Assembly (NCBI RefSeq): GCF_002077945.1
Contig: NZ_LVYD01000068.1
Span: 1-64,000, forward strand
From: Niastella vici
GTDB lineage: Bacteria > Bacteroidota > Bacteroidia > Chitinophagales > Chitinophagaceae
Reading direction: 5' to 3'
Length of the DNA stretch: 64,000 bases
A program made the position numbers and the translations under genes. Below are positions 7,927 through 16,143 of this stretch, in pieces. The notes beneath the pieces are model-generated. The model searched no databases. It had not been told where the DNA came from and worked only from the letters and a program-made list of their open reading frames with translations. Position 1 is the stretch's first letter. Each line of letters starts with the position of its first letter.

Positions 7927-9201
7927 ATGCCTGCAAATAAAAAAACACAACAAGAGCGTTTTAAATTACTTAGAAACGCAGTTGACCCTTTTGTTCTTTA
8001 CCTGGAAGATGAACCATATATATTGACTGAAGAAGGTTTAAAAGGTCAGGTTGATACCAGTATTCAGAAAAAACGAAACTGGGATTATCCCACAATAAAG
8101 TTTATTTCCCTTCAGGGCCAGATTTTAAAACTTCGAATTTCAAATCGGGAAGTATCCTACGAATTGACTGTAAAAATTGAACCAGATAAGCTGCATATTT
8201 CATGTTCTTGTGGCTGCCAGGCTCAAACATTATGCAACCACGCCTATCAAACCCTAAAAAAATTAATTGCATTTGAGCGAACTGATTATTTTAAAAGGTA
8301 TGCGCCCAAAGGTTTAATTGAAATTGCATTAACCAACAAAAAGCATTTTAAGATTGAACCCAACGAAACTGGATTGTATATAAAACCAAGTGCTGCATTA
8401 GGAAACATTTACAAAATAGCAGACAAAATGGGTGGTGTCGATCTGAATGGGGTATTGAATTTGCCACAACAGCCAGCCCAACAGGAAACGATAAGGGTTA
8501 CTGATCTCACTTACATCATTCTTTATTCCTCCAGGGATAGCCACTTTCCATTTTTGTTGCCTTGTTTAGGGATACTTAATAAAGCAGGAACGGATATAAA
8601 AGGATTTTACAATTTCATTCTTGATACACTAAACGAGTACGATGCTGTTTTAACAAATGATCAAAAGGAATTAAATGGCTTATGCTATGAAATGCGGCAG
8701 GAAATTAAAAACGGAAGTGGCTCAATAATAGACTGCGATCCAGAACAAACCAGTTGCGCCGTTAACATTTTTAACCTGTGGAATAAAGCATTACCCATAC
8801 TGCACCAACAGTCATTTATTTACCGGTATAACTTTTATTATAAGATTCAATTAACAGGTAGGCCAGAAAAAGGCAGACTACAGCGCATCAGCCTTTCAAG
8901 AGAAAAACCACTCCTGCACTTCCAGCTTAATGATAAAGGCGCTTTTTATCAGTTAGAAATGAATGTTTCTATTAAAGGGAAAAATCTTAAACATTTCGAT
9001 ACAGTTTCCACATTCTTCATTTGCAATGATAAAAATCTATACCTGCTATCGTCTTTAAAAGATGTAGGTATTACGCAGTGGATGCGCCGGTGCCATAACC
9101 GCATTACTGTTTTTAAAGAGCATTTCACGGAATTTAAGAAGGAATACTTAGACCCGCTTTGTAACCATTACCCGCTTAAAATTACCAATTCACAAAAATA
9201 A
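7927..9201 (+). CDS. SWIM zinc-finger protein resembling the N-terminal half of a SWIM-SNF2 helicase
   Basis: The ATG at 7927 gives 424 residues; a TTG six codons earlier is the alternative. Near residues 92-115 is a SWIM finger: ISCSCGCQAQTLCNHAYQ (CxC...CxH), a zinc-binding motif used for DNA or protein contact. The rest (~120-424) is rich in beta segments and resembles the regulatory region that precedes the helicase core in Bacteroidota SWIM-SNF2 proteins, but no Walker or DExx motif occurs and the gene ends there. It is followed after 23 bp by a second HEPN gene on the same strand, suggesting an operon. The helicase-like reading is inference; the SWIM motif is seen directly. Confidence 0.8.
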   Translation: MPANKKTQQERFKLLRNAVDPFVLYLEDEPYILTEEGLKGQVDTSIQKKRNWDYPTIKFISLQGQILKLRISNREVSYELTVKIEPDKLHISCSCGCQAQTLCNHAYQTLKKLIAFERTDYFKRYAPKGLIEIALTNKKHFKIEPNETGLYIKPSAALGNIYKIADKMGGVDLNGVLNLPQQPAQQETIRVTDLTYIILYSSRDSHFPFLLPCLGILNKAGTDIKGFYNFILDTLNEYDAVLTNDQKELNGLCYEMRQEIKNGSGSIIDCDPEQTSCAVNIFNLWNKALPILHQQSFIYRYNFYYKIQLTGRPEKGRLQRISLSREKPLLHFQLNDKGAFYQLEMNVSIKGKNLKHFDTVSTFFICNDKNLYLLSSLKDVGITQWMRRCHNRITVFKEHFTEFKKEYLDPLCNHYPLKITNSQK

Positions 9202-9224
9202 ATAACCTTAAAAAACACTCTCAT

Positions 9225-10136
9225 ATGCATATCAACGGCCCCGGTAACAGGATAGAGTTTCACACCAATATTTTTTTAAATGAAGATGGTCATGCTAAGG
9301 ATATAAGCAATTGGAAGGAGCGGTTACTCGCTATCATTCAGCATGTGCCTGACAAAGCAGATACTCTAAAGCCTATAATTCAATTTTTGGTAATGACTAT
9401 TGCTCCTGCCAGGATCTATATGTTGGATCATAAAAATATTGTTAACCAACCAGCGCCCACTCACATTGATTTATTGCTGGTAATTCCCAACAAAAACAAT
9501 ATTCCATTTACAGAACTTGAACCTGTAATAGAAATACCCTACCTGAAAGAAAGCCGGGTTGCCTGTTCTCTGCATAATGAAGGTGTAGTACTGGAGGCTT
9601 TAAGAAATGGGCATATTTTCTATGCTTTACATTTTACTGCCGAAAACCTTATTTACGATAATACAACGATTAGTTATCCGGCGCTTTCAACCGAGGCAGT
9701 AAAGGAAATGAAGCAGCGGGCAAGAGAAAAATTCCTTCAGCATTTTGAAAGAGCAGAAGACTTTTACACCAGTGCTGAATTTTTATATCAAAAAAGGCCC
9801 GGTAAAATAATAGCTTTTTTATTACACCAGGCCGCAGAATTTAGTTACCGGGGTATTTTATTAAGCCTTAACGGATATGATAAACGTACACATGAGATAC
9901 ACTCTCTTAAAAAACATTCCCGGCGTTGCGCCCCCCAATTGAACACTATATTTTCCGGTGATGCGGAAGAAGAAAAAAGATTGACTGAACTGCTGAATAA
10001 TGCTTATTTGGAATCCAGGTATGACAGTAACTATGAAGTAAATGAAAACGACCTAAATATAATTTTTGAGAAGGTAAAGGCCTTGCAGAACACTTGTAAA
10101 GAGCTTGTAGAAATAAAAACTAACCTGGACGCCTGA
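9225..10136 (+). CDS. HEPN protein with a degenerate nucleotidyltransferase half
   Basis: 303 residues. The C-terminal ~130 residues align by eye with the HEPN half of the protein at 6633-7493 (LLHQAAEFSYRGILL, RTHEIHSLKK, AYLESRYDSNY, FEKVKALQ). The N-terminal half keeps the order of the partner's NTase (ARIYML..., then THIDLLLVI, matching IILFGS... and SDYDMLVV), but the GSxxxG loop is gone and only one acid of DxD remains, so catalysis is unlikely. The two look like paralogues, one active-looking and one NTase-dead. It follows the SWIM gene by 23 bp and is probably cotranscribed. It could be a regulatory or pseudo-enzyme partner. Confidence 0.83.
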   Translation: MHINGPGNRIEFHTNIFLNEDGHAKDISNWKERLLAIIQHVPDKADTLKPIIQFLVMTIAPARIYMLDHKNIVNQPAPTHIDLLLVIPNKNNIPFTELEPVIEIPYLKESRVACSLHNEGVVLEALRNGHIFYALHFTAENLIYDNTTISYPALSTEAVKEMKQRAREKFLQHFERAEDFYTSAEFLYQKRPGKIIAFLLHQAAEFSYRGILLSLNGYDKRTHEIHSLKKHSRRCAPQLNTIFSGDAEEEKRLTELLNNAYLESRYDSNYEVNENDLNIIFEKVKALQNTCKELVEIKTNLDA

Positions 10137-10172
10137 AAATGATAAAGATCAGCATCAAATTTACCCGATACA

Positions 10173-10715
10173 ATGAAAAGACACTACAAATACAACCTAC
10201 AACCGATGAAACTAATTACTGTTATCAGCGAGATTTTTTGCCCTGCATTTTCCCAACAGTGCATTCAGATACAAAATCTGCAACAGACTTTACAGATTTT
10301 GACTGAACATAAGAATGAAATAGCTGCCAAAGAAAGGATGCTTAGAAATGAATTGCAATTTATCTATTCCATTCTTATACACCGCAGTGGATGCCTGTTC
10401 CGGTTATTTCCAATGGTGCAGCAGGAATCGCTGCTACTGGCAGTTGCTCATAATATCAATCAGGTAAACTTTTTCCTGTACATACCCAACCAGCAGTCAA
10501 ATGAGATCGCCCAGGCTTATACCAATGTAAAGGATAATACCCTTGTTATTCATGAATTGTATGTAAGCCCGTCCCACAGCAACCCGCAAATCTATAGTTT
10601 CTTACTGCATCAGATAAAATCGGAGGCAAAAACGCTAGGCTTATCTGTGATCTATGCTTATCAGCCGGATGCCGTCAAACCATTAACTACCCAACCATCA
10701 ATGAATCCTTTATGA
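10173..10715 (+). CDS. Protein of unknown function
   Basis: 180 residues, 36 bp after the HEPN gene. An alternative ATG 11 codons in (10206) is possible. Residues ~35-70 look like a helical or coiled segment. The C-terminal half (LVIHELYVSPSHSNPQIYSFLLHQ then IKSEAKTLGLSVIYAY) has the strand-helix-strand rhythm of part of a GNAT fold, but no acetyl-CoA loop is visible. The stop overlaps the start of the next gene by ATGA, implying translational coupling. No family recognised. Confidence 0.65.
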   Translation: MKRHYKYNLQPMKLITVISEIFCPAFSQQCIQIQNLQQTLQILTEHKNEIAAKERMLRNELQFIYSILIHRSGCLFRLFPMVQQESLLLAVAHNINQVNFFLYIPNQQSNEIAQAYTNVKDNTLVIHELYVSPSHSNPQIYSFLLHQIKSEAKTLGLSVIYAYQPDAVKPLTTQPSMNPL

Positions 10716-11386
10716 AACTCGTTCCTATAATATTGTTGCATTTTATCTTCATCAGTCAATGCTGTGTTGCTCAACCAGTTTCCTGGTTTGCAGGTGCTGG
10801 GGTTGGAATGACCCAATTGCATTCTAATCGATTTTCCGGCAATCAACTAAACCATAGCGGTAAGATGGCTATTGTTATGGGAGGCGTTGATCTGCACTTG
10901 CAGGAAAATTTACGATCAAGAATAAGAGCAACCCTTTCTATTTATAAAGCCCTATTCCGCACATCCCAAATCACAGACTTTTATGGGCAGGGTATCCTTG
11001 ACACCTATACCATTCATATGAACAGTATAACCCCGGAGATATCATTTCTATATAATATAGTAAACAAGAAATTGAAAATATACATGGGAGCGGGTATAGA
11101 CCTTAATTTTTGTTGGAGTGACGGTAGAATTTACAGGTCAGAGAATTTAACTACCGGCCAAATCTACCGTTTTAGGGAGCCTCCTGTAGAATTAATATCC
11201 GAATGGCCTTCTTATAATGTAAAAGCAGGAATAATGCTAGGTCACTGGGAGTTAGGAGCTACAGGTTATATCAGGGGGATAGTTGCTTCAGGGAACTATG
11301 AAATCCTGAATGGAGATCTCTATTTCATTTGGCTTGGATTTCATTTTAGTAAAAAAGCATTAATAAAACCAACACTGCAAAAGTGA
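10712..11386 (+). CDS. Secreted protein, probable small outer-membrane beta-barrel
   Basis: 224 residues with signal peptide MKLVPIILLHFIFISQCCVAQ and a body of alternating hydrophobic strands, glycine-rich turns (GAGVGMTQL, MGGVDLHL, YMGAGIDLNF, WELGATGYI) and aromatic girdle residues, as in Bacteroidota outer-membrane beta-barrel proteins. It begins in the stop of the upstream gene (ATGA overlap). Why a surface protein should follow cytosolic HEPN and SWIM genes is unclear; it may be cargo of the same element. Confidence 0.72.
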   Translation: MKLVPIILLHFIFISQCCVAQPVSWFAGAGVGMTQLHSNRFSGNQLNHSGKMAIVMGGVDLHLQENLRSRIRATLSIYKALFRTSQITDFYGQGILDTYTIHMNSITPEISFLYNIVNKKLKIYMGAGIDLNFCWSDGRIYRSENLTTGQIYRFREPPVELISEWPSYNVKAGIMLGHWELGATGYIRGIVASGNYEILNGDLYFIWLGFHFSKKALIKPTLQK

Positions 11387-11456
11387 AAATGCCTGTTATT
11401 TCAGCCACTACCGGCGCTGCAAAAGAGAGCCTATAAAAGCCATCTTCCGACATGAA

Positions 11457-11954
11457 CTATAACATTATTTTCTCATATTCCGGTCGTAAATGACCTTTTA
11501 CATCCATCCATTGTGGTAATACATAATAATAGCCCCTAACACCTTTGATCTTTTGTTGGAATATCCGGCCATATTTTACCGCATTACTTAAAAAAGCAGA
11601 AAAGTATTGCATTTTATTTGGGTGCTCGGCTAATGCTGGTTCTCGCTTTTCTAAGAGGCTTATTAATTCCGGGGAACGCAATGGCCGGTTTTCCTGCTGT
11701 AAGGTGAAAACAATTTTACTGATCCAACTGGAAGTGCTAGAATAACCATCACTGTTTCGCTGATCATACAGTTGTTTTTCCAGTTCTTGTACTTTACGGC
11801 GCAGTAATTCATTCTCAGCAACCGTTTCTTTCAGTAAATCGTATAGCTGGGCAATCGTTTTTTGTTGTTCCTGGATTGTTTGTTGCGTTTTTTCAAGGAA
11901 ATCCGGTCTTATTTTCTCGGTGTTATGGGTTTTTAGGGGTGTTTGATTACTCAT
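11457..11954 (-). CDS. Coiled-coil protein with a winged-helix-like C-terminus
   Basis: 165 residues. Residues ~20-70 are a long heptad-patterned coiled coil (QQTIQEQQKTIAQLYDLL, ELLRRKVQELEKQL). Residues ~78-150 have the length and pattern of a winged helix (ISKIVFTLQQENRPLRSP, then LSNAVKYGRIFQQKIKG, GYYYVLP). No signal peptide. Possibly a DNA-binding regulator of the surrounding element. It is transcribed against its neighbours. Function unknown. Confidence 0.72.
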   Translation of the reverse strand: MSNQTPLKTHNTEKIRPDFLEKTQQTIQEQQKTIAQLYDLLKETVAENELLRRKVQELEKQLYDQRNSDGYSSTSSWISKIVFTLQQENRPLRSPELISLLEKREPALAEHPNKMQYFSAFLSNAVKYGRIFQQKIKGVRGYYYVLPQWMDVKGHLRPEYEKIML

Positions 11955-12163
11955 TTGTAATGATTTTAATAAAGGATAATGTTTTTTTAAATCGTAATCT
12001 TAATGAACTCTAATTAGAATCTAATCGGCCTCTTACACAAGTCTGGTAAATTCTAATGTGTTTCTAATTGTATTCTGTATTGATTTAATTGCATACAAAG
12101 TTAAAAATTTATTCTGAAGTTACTTTATTTTGCATTTTAAAATAACATTTCTATATTTATGCT

Positions 12164-12871
12164 ATGGAAACCATCAAAAAGCCTAAAAAGATCACCATCA
12201 AATTTTTCTTGAACCGGTTATTAGAGCCTGTTACACATGACCAAAAGCAATCGTATTATCCTTTATATATCCAGGTTAGCTATAATCGTAAAAACATGCA
12301 GTTCAAAAGCATGTATGGGGAGTATTATAAGGATTTAAAGGATGTGCAGCCCGGATTAATGGATTTTGAGGAGCGGGTTATCCGTAAGATCATTACCCAT
12401 GAAGCTGGTCAAACGCTAAACGATTATGAACTAAAAGGGTTAAAACGAAAATTCGAGGTGTATTCAAGGTCTGTTCTATATGCGCTGGAACTGTATTTAA
12501 AACCGAAACTCAGAACGGCTATTATGAAAACCAACGATGAATTAACAACAGTGCTTGCATTTGATACGGTTCATGCTACGGTAGCCCGTTTGTATAAAGC
12601 CGCCCAATTATTATTTAAGGATTTTGATGGCTATTTGTCCTCAAAGCTATCGGATGAATTGACCGCTTTGTGGAATTATCAGAAACTTTATCCAGAGCCC
12701 AATTTCGATTATACTTTCCCCACCATTATTGATTGGGTGGATGGCAGTTACCGGGTAGAACTGGAAAAGAAGCTAAAAGCCATCTATAAGAGCAAACCGG
12801 AAGTGGTAAAAAAAGTATTGGCGCTGATCGAGCAAGCGGTTGGAGAGAACCTGAAACAGTTGGGTACATAA
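12164..12871 (+). CDS. Element-encoded protein with an integrase-arm-like N-terminus
   Basis: 235 residues. The first ~60 residues (KITIKFFLNRLLEP, YYPLYIQVSYNRKNMQFKS) resemble the arm-type DNA-binding domain at the N-terminus of Bacteroidota tyrosine integrases, but no catalytic integrase domain follows; the remainder is helical and unknown. The 200-bp upstream region is AT-rich and contains several runs of TCTAAT-like sequence. It lies two genes upstream of the recombinase and probably belongs to the mobile element's core. Confidence 0.68.
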   Translation: METIKKPKKITIKFFLNRLLEPVTHDQKQSYYPLYIQVSYNRKNMQFKSMYGEYYKDLKDVQPGLMDFEERVIRKIITHEAGQTLNDYELKGLKRKFEVYSRSVLYALELYLKPKLRTAIMKTNDELTTVLAFDTVHATVARLYKAAQLLFKDFDGYLSSKLSDELTALWNYQKLYPEPNFDYTFPTIIDWVDGSYRVELEKKLKAIYKSKPEVVKKVLALIEQAVGENLKQLGT

Positions 12872-12933
12872 TTTTGCCCGATGAATTATTATAAGCATTC
12901 ATTCAATATAACAACCATACAAACCAGTTTTCT

Positions 12934-13218
12934 ATGAATTCAAAAATCCCCCAACCAAACACCGTCAAAGACTGCATTGCACTAGCTGAGTCTTTGAATC
13001 CGAAAAAACAACCATTAACCATTGAAAAACTAAAAACATTCCCTGGCTGTGAGCAGTACAGTGATGAAGAAGCCACCCAAATCATACAAACTTTTGAACA
13101 ACTTACTGTTATAATATTTGAAGCTATGACACATTGTAACTCTGATGTACCAGTTATATCGTTACAAGATAAAATATCAGATAAACAAACCTTAAACCAT
13201 TTAAATAAAGCAGCATGA
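12934..13218 (+). CDS. Small protein coupled to the recombinase
   Basis: 94 residues, acidic to neutral and helical, without signal or known motif. Its TGA overlaps the ATG of the recombinase gene (ATGA at 13215-13218), so the two are probably translationally coupled. A role as accessory or directionality factor is possible from position alone. No family recognised. Confidence 0.65.
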   Translation: MNSKIPQPNTVKDCIALAESLNPKKQPLTIEKLKTFPGCEQYSDEEATQIIQTFEQLTVIIFEAMTHCNSDVPVISLQDKISDKQTLNHLNKAA

Positions 13219-15083
13219 AAACTAATTTTGATCTTTTTCACCAGTGGTCAAAAAGAACACCGGTAAAATATGTAAAGACTTCTGATGAAAAAGTAGCTGT
13301 AGTATATACTCGTGTATCCTCCAAAGAGCAATATGATACCAACCTCAGTTTAGACTGGCAAAAGAAGGCCATTGATGAATTTGCAATTAGGGCCACTATT
13401 AAAACAGCCGCTTATTTTGGAGGCACCTATGAAAGTGCCAAAACAGATGGCCGCAAGGAATTTTTGCGAATGCTTGATTACATTAAAAAGAACAAAGAAA
13501 AAGTTACCCATGTATTAGTATACCTGCTCGACAGGTTTAGCCGCTCAGGGGATGGAGCCATGCGACTGTCTAAAGAGCTACGCGAAAAATATGGGGTTAC
13601 CATTATTGCAGTTACCCAACCTATTGACACCAGCAATCCGGGCGGTGTATTTCAGCAAAATCTGCAATTTCTATTCAGTCAATATGATAATGAACTACGA
13701 AGGCAGCGGGCTATGGCAGGTATTAAGGAACACTTGGAACAGGGAATATGGTGTAAAAGACCACCAATGGGGTATTCTGTTATTAAGGAAGGTAAGGAAC
13801 GCAGGATTGTAGTCAATGAAACAGGTAAAAAATTACGCAAGGCTTTTGAATGGAAGGCACAAGGGATAAAAAATGATCAAATCCTGCAAAGGCTGCAAGC
13901 AATGGGCGTAGAAATCTATAAGCAGAAACTCAGCATGATGTTTTCAAACCCATTCTATTGTGGCGTAATAGCTGATAAAATGCTCAATGGAAAACTGGCT
14001 GAAGGTACCCATGAAAAGTTGATCTCCCCGGAAGTATTTTTACAAATACACCAGGTACGGGCTGCTGCAAAGGGGAAATATGGAGTAACCCATAAAAAGG
14101 AAAATGAGCAGTATCCCTTAAAGCTATTTATGAAATGTGAAAATTGTGGTATTGGCTATACAGGGTATGTAGTGAAGAAAAAGTATAAGTCGGGTAAAGT
14201 AGGCAAGTTTCATTATTATAAATGCCGTTCAAAGGGCTGCAATTGTAATAAGAATACCGAAGAGGTCAATAAGGATTTTGTGGGCTTTTTAAAAGACTAC
14301 ACCCTTCTGGAGCATTTACTGCCCCCATTGCTGTATCACATGAACCATGTATTTGATAAGCACTATGAATCGGCTGCTAAGCAACAAAAATTGTGCAAAG
14401 ACAATCTGGCAGATATAGAGAAAAAAATCTCAGCATTGGAAGATGACTTTTACCTGGACAAGAAAGTACCGGAGGACACCTATTTTCGGTTAAGGTCAAA
14501 GCTAGGGGATCAAAGAACAAAAATACAGGAAGAAATCTCCAACCTGGACATAGAAAATTCGAACCTGAAAACATACTTCGAGTGGGGGATGACGATATCC
14601 ACCAAACTCGCTACCAGTTGGCATTCCAGCGATGTTCCTACGAAAGAAAAACTTCAAAAATTGATATTCCCTGAAGGAGTAACCTATAATCGCGAAAAAG
14701 AGCAGTTTCTAACTAGTAAGATAAATTTTGTGTTTGCGCCAATAGCAGCACTGAACAGCATTACAGGCGGGGATAAAGAAAAACAGGACGGCATAAATGC
14801 CGTCCTGTCCAATTGGGTCGGGCAGACAGGATTCGAACCTGCGACCTCGTCGTCCCGAACGACGCACGCTACCGGGCTGCGCTACTGCCCGAAATTTTTA
14901 GCCTCATCAGGTAGCCCGCTTGCCCGGGGTCCCGACCTTCGTCGGGATCTGGAAAATCAATTGCTCCTTCGTCGCAATGATTTTCTCAGAGCTGCGCTAC
15001 TGCCCGAAATTCTCATTTTCGGGTTGCAAATATACCTAAAATCTATATTACTCAACAAATTACGGTTTTTTCAGCTCTTTTAA
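13215..15083 (+). CDS. Large serine recombinase (resolvase-type integrase) with a read-through tail
   Basis: Catalyses site-specific integration and excision through a serine nucleophile. The catalytic domain starts at ~residue 27 ([15 protein letters not shown], nucleophile Ser35) and contains [12 protein letters not shown]. The recombinase domain ([19 protein letters not shown], ~170-280), a zinc ribbon (CENCG ~308, CRSKGCNC ~336) and a coiled coil (~390-450) follow. The family usually ends near residue 530. Here the frame continues over the terminator and body of a tRNA-Pro gene on the opposite strand (from residue ~535) to give about 90 non-family residues. This is what is expected when the attachment site lies at the 3' end of the integrase gene. 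Confidence 0.9.
   Translation: MKTNFDLFHQWSKRTPVKYVKTSDEKVAVVYTRVSSKEQYDTNLSLDWQKKAIDEFAIRATIKTAAYFGGTYESAKTDGRKEFLRMLDYIKKNKEKVTHVLVYLLDRFSRSGDGAMRLSKELREKYGVTIIAVTQPIDTSNPGGVFQQNLQFLFSQYDNELRRQRAMAGIKEHLEQGIWCKRPPMGYSVIKEGKERRIVVNETGKKLRKAFEWKAQGIKNDQILQRLQAMGVEIYKQKLSMMFSNPFYCGVIADKMLNGKLAEGTHEKLISPEVFLQIHQVRAAAKGKYGVTHKKENEQYPLKLFMKCENCGIGYTGYVVKKKYKSGKVGKFHYYKCRSKGCNCNKNTEEVNKDFVGFLKDYTLLEHLLPPLLYHMNHVFDKHYESAAKQQKLCKDNLADIEKKISALEDDFYLDKKVPEDTYFRLRSKLGDQRTKIQEEISNLDIENSNLKTYFEWGMTISTKLATSWHSSDVPTKEKLQKLIFPEGVTYNREKEQFLTSKINFVFAPIAALNSITGGDKEKQDGINAVLSNWVGQTGFEPATSSSRTTHATGLRYCPKFLASSGSPLARGPDLRRDLENQLLLRRNDFLRAALLPEILIFGLQIYLKSILLNKLRFFQLF
14773..14808 (-). terminator. Terminator of the tRNA-Pro gene
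   Basis: An 11-bp perfect stem (ACAGGACGGCA at 14783-14793, TGCCGTCCTGT at 14798-14808, loop TAAA) is followed on the minus strand by a T-rich tail. It lies 10 bp past the tRNA 3' end and inside the recombinase reading frame. Confidence 0.8.
14818..14891 (-). tRNA. tRNA-Pro (anticodon CGG)
   Basis: Read on the minus strand: acceptor CGGGCAG pairs with CTGCCCG, the discriminator is A, and the D arm is AGCGCAGCCCGGTAGCGT-like. The anticodon stem CGTCG/CGACG encloses loop TTCGGGA (anticodon CGG), and the T arm contains GGTTCGAATCC. 74 nt without CCA; the genome shows CCCA downstream. It borders the serine recombinase and probably served as its integration target. Confidence 0.93.
14876..15011. 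repeat. 21-bp direct repeat of the tRNA-Pro 5' end flanking a hairpin-rich insert
   Basis: GCTGCGCTACTGCCCGAAATT occurs at 14876-14896 (5' end of tRNA-Pro) and again at 14991-15011. Written in parts it is GCTGCGCTAC plus TGCCCGAAATT. The ~94 bp between them contain two hairpins (TCCCGACC/GGTCGGGA type, and GAAAATCA...TGATTTTC). It looks like a target duplication or an att scar. Confidence 0.7.
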
Positions 15084-15104
15084 GGCAAGCAAATACAGTA
15101 ATCT

Positions 15105-15393
15105 GGCTACAAATCCGAAGGGGAAAGTCATGTTGAAGCTCATCTTAGGGAATTTGAGATCAGTAACGCAGCGGATGCGTTTGCCAAAAGCAGCATCAAG
15201 GAAATCCATGTATCTGATGAGTTTAAAAGCCGATACGCGGAAATAAAGGTTGATACCGGCTCTAACAACTATATGCCTGGTCGGAAAAAATGGCCATATA
15301 ATTGACTTTGGGGATGATGGTGTTTTTTTAGGGCGGTTTGAAGAGGATGACCTTTACCTTCACAAAAAAAGGCAGCAATTATTGGCTGAATAA
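15105..15393 (+). pseudogene. Frameshifted remnant of an unknown gene
   Basis: One plus frame reads SGYKSEGESHVEAHLREFEI...EIKVDTGSNNYMPGRKKWP and stops at 15303. A second frame overlapping from 15292 continues GHIIDFGDDGVFLGRFEEDD...KKRQQLLAE to TAA 15391-15393. Both halves are protein-like and joined by one frameshift; there is no start codon. Family not recognised. The position just outside the tRNA fits decay at an integration hot spot. Confidence 0.5.
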
Positions 15394-15445
15394 ACCGGTT
15401 GCTGTAATTAACCTGGCTAAATAATGGTACCAATATGGTAGGGGG

Positions 15446-15652
15446 ATGGCCTGGGTACTGTACCCGGTCCCTACAGAGATCCTACAGGAACTCTACTCCT
15501 GCATGAACATCGCCGGCCTGCCCATTTACACAGAATACCCTGGTTTTAAACACAACATTTGGAGCAAAGCTTATAATGAGCCGGGATTGTTTGAGTGGCT
15601 TTTTGAGCAGAGGAGGCGGGCTTACAAAAATGCGAAAGACAATAATTTATGA
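15446..15652 (+). pseudogene. C-terminal fragment of an alpha/beta-hydrolase (esterase/peptidase-like)
   Basis: 68 codons ending at TGA. The C-terminal part (GFKHNIWSKAYNEPGLFEWL, then FEQRRRA) matches the end of PHB-depolymerase/dienelactone-hydrolase-like esterases, where His in GxxHxxW...AY is the catalytic histidine. The Asp is probably in the partial strand before it, and the nucleophile serine region is missing. It is therefore a truncated gene. Confidence 0.6.
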
Positions 15653-15693
15653 CGTAATAATTTCGTTTTATAGACCTTTTACCTTAAAAAACA

Positions 15694-15939
15694 ATGTCAG
15701 ATTCTAAATCACCAATACCACCGTCAACACGTATCGGGGATCACATGCCTCTCCGCGTTCGATTAACCAGTTTAATCCCCTTTGTGATCATTTTGCTCAA
15801 GCTGTTCCGTGTACGGCCTGTAGCAGGCTGGTCATGGAAATGGGTACTGTCTCCGTTTTGGATCATCGCTATCGCAGGAGTTGTTTACATGTTGGGGATG
15901 GCGGCTATCTTTTATTTCGCCTCGCGGACGAAAAAGTAA
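15694..15939 (+). CDS. Small two-helix membrane protein
   Basis: 81 residues with two hydrophobic helices (~LTSLIPFVIILLKLF, residues 26-40; FWIIAIAGVVYMLGMAAIFYF, ~55-75) and a basic C-terminus (ASRTKK). Similar small proteins are annotated as transmembrane Fragile-X-F-type; the match is loose. It starts 42 bp after the hydrolase fragment. Function unknown. Confidence 0.6.
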   Translation: MSDSKSPIPPSTRIGDHMPLRVRLTSLIPFVIILLKLFRVRPVAGWSWKWVLSPFWIIAIAGVVYMLGMAAIFYFASRTKK

Positions 15940-15945
15940 TTGCAT

Positions 15946-16096
15946 ATGAAAATAAACGGGTTCCCGGGAAGAAATCGAACATATTTCAAGAGGAGAAGCA
16001 AAAGACATTGGCTTTAATATTTTTATTATTGTTCTTGCGGTATTCATTGCGTGGGGCAGACAAAAGAAAGCGCCGCTAACATCTAAAGAAATTTAA
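15946..16096 (+). pseudogene. Probable frameshifted small membrane protein
   Basis: ATG at 15946 opens a frame that soon diverges. The next frame reads SREEIEHISRGEAKDIGFN, then IFIIVLAVFIAWGRQKK and stops at 16096. Joining them with a single-base shift near 15960 gives a ~48-residue single-helix protein. It could equally be a gene fragment without a start. Confidence 0.35.
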
Positions 16097-16143
16097 CAAG
16101 CATTGAATCCGTGTGATTCGACGAAAGTCGGGGGGGGCATGTT

